Assembly (NCBI RefSeq): GCF_000967655.1
Contig: NZ_JXYA01000002.1
Span: forward strand, 1-64,000
DNA: 64,000 bases
Source: Pseudoalteromonas rubra
GTDB taxonomy: Bacteria; Pseudomonadota; Gammaproteobacteria; Enterobacterales; Alteromonadaceae
Reading direction: 5' to 3'
Position numbers and translations under genes: made by a program. The first letter of the stretch is position 1. Each line of letters opens with the position of its first letter. A model generated the notes under the pieces. The model did no database searches and was not told the DNA's origin. It was given only the letters and a program-made list of their open reading frames with translations. Shown here in pieces: positions 63,332 through 64,000 of the stretch.

Positions 63332-63616
63332 CTATAGTTCAATATTATCATCAAGAGATGACTGAATGTAATGTGTAACCCAGTCAACGAGTTCATCATA
63401 CTCGGCTTCAACAAGTGCTAAATCGCCGCGCAGATGTTCCCATATTCCATTTATAATTAAATCAATTTTCTCGCACGCCAGATCGTCAGGTATTTGCTCC
63501 CAGGCTACGTGGATAAGCTCATTCAACGTTTCTGCGACACGCTCTTCGTCCCCTTCCCAGTCTCCGACATCGAAGTTTGAAAACAGGTAATCCTGAACGT
63601 TGAGTAATTCTTTCAT
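63332..63616 (-). CDS. Conserved-looking 94-aa acidic protein of unknown function
   Basis: A very acidic protein (many D and E) of mainly helical character with four or five helices, such as VAETLNELIHVAWEQIPDD and AEYDELVDWVTHYIQ. There is no signal peptide or membrane segment. I do not recognise the family. It starts at the base directly after the fRMsr stop and ends 8 bases before proQ, so it is embedded in the fRMsr-x-proQ-prc operon. The acidity is complementary to the very basic linker of ProQ, but an interaction is only a guess. Confidence 0.78.
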   Translation of the reverse strand: MKELLNVQDYLFSNFDVGDWEGDEERVAETLNELIHVAWEQIPDDLACEKIDLIINGIWEHLRGDLALVEAEYDELVDWVTHYIQSSLDDNIEL

Positions 63617-64000
63617 TTACAATGTACCTTCAAAGCATTTAACCAGTGCTTCCAGGCCTATTTTATCTTCATCGTCAAACCTTGCCAAACTCGGGCTATC
63701 GATATCCAGCACGGCAAATAATTCACCGTTTCTCATCACAGGGATGACGATTTCGGAGTTTGATGCAGCATCGCAGGCAATATGACCATCAAAGCTGTGC
63801 ACATCCTCGACGAGTTGAGTGGTTAACTCAGCGGCCGCAGTGCCACATACGCCTTTGCCAAGCGGAATTCGAATGCAGGCGGGATTGCCCTGGAAAGGGC
63901 CTAATACGAGCTCATCTTTACCATCTAAAAGGTAAAAGCCAGCCCAGTTTATGTCTTCTAATGAGGTAAATAACAGGGCGCTGAGGTTTGCCATATTGGC
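63617..64000 (-). CDS. Free methionine-(R)-sulfoxide reductase, GAF domain (N-terminus cut by window edge)
   Basis: The last 127 residues of a GAF-domain fRMsr, which reduces free methionine-R-sulfoxide using thioredoxin. DINWAGFYLL, LVLGPFQGNPACIRIPLGKGVCGTAA and DVHSFDGHIACDAASNSEIVIPV are the conserved blocks, including the catalytic cysteines in CIRI, GVCG and ACDA. The reading frame is open to the window edge (64000) without break; an ATG at 63994 is internal by alignment with E. coli, which has about 28 further residues before it. The next gene starts directly after its stop. In E. coli the same gene precedes proQ-prc. Confidence 0.92.
   Translation of the reverse strand, partial: ANMANLSALLFTSLEDINWAGFYLLDGKDELVLGPFQGNPACIRIPLGKGVCGTAAAELTTQLVEDVHSFDGHIACDAASNSEIVIPVMRNGELFAVLDIDSPSLARFDDEDKIGLEALVKCFEGTL

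Overview
The window reads as a chromosomal segment of a marine gammaproteobacterium, most likely a chitin-degrading Pseudoalteromonas. I infer this from the gene families and their order: dapB-carA-carB-greA; pyrD, zapC, rlmL and uup in their usual neighbourhood; fRMsr-x-proQ-prc; and a chitin cluster in the order chiD-cbp1-chiA known from Alteromonas sp. O-7. No rRNA, tRNA, CRISPR array or insertion sequence was recognised. Assignments rest on reading motifs by eye, not on searches.

Layout. (1) 1-3270, minus strand: a visibly AT-richer operon of four overlapping genes, for a ComEC-like metallo-beta-lactamase-fold protein, a trypsin-like protease with a C-terminal extension, a 179-aa unknown, and an SMC/Rad50-type ATPase cut by the window edge. 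This looks like an ABC three-component (ABC-3C) conflict/defence system, and is the most novel-looking part. A 23-bp palindrome sits in its promoter region, then about 500 bp without a recognisable gene. (2) 3812-10426: small DUF465 and TraR/DksA-type proteins, then greA, carB, carA and dapB, with a terminator-shaped hairpin in the carA leader. (3) 10871-15260, plus strand: an NhaC-type transporter with a MetJ-box-like site upstream, a Tsx-like outer-membrane channel, a TetR operon with a striking 41-bp operator palindrome, and a coiled-coil unknown. (4) 15343-24390: an orphan TPR-PAS histidine kinase, periplasmic binding proteins, a porin/PstS-like pair with a chimeric remnant of a second pair, a chemoreceptor, a MAPEG protein and a lipoprotein.

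(5) 24547-34854, minus strand: the chitin utilisation locus, with GH18 chitinase ChiD, lytic polysaccharide monooxygenase Cbp1, GH18 chitinase ChiA and an M4 metalloprotease. All four carry CBM5/12-type chitin-binding modules, so oxidative, hydrolytic and deproteinating activities could act together on native chitin. (6) 35495-43372: a DUF3466 protein, uup, a glutaredoxin-like protein, rlmL, zapC and pyrD. (7) 43629-48467: a 1612-aa NAD-glutamate dehydrogenase. (8) 48670-55604: a four-gene envelope cluster (DUF1302, DUF1329, YCF48-like, RND/MMPL exporter), probably a lipid or hydrophobe transport system. (9) 55841-64000: DUF2835, pepN, a second NhaC antiporter, and the operon fRMsr-unknown-proQ-prc, cut by the right edge.

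Most genes lie on the minus strand, and intrinsic terminators mark several unit ends. Several starts were moved inward from the longest open frame because a Shine-Dalgarno sequence or signal peptide decides them. carA and the second NhaC gene use TTG.
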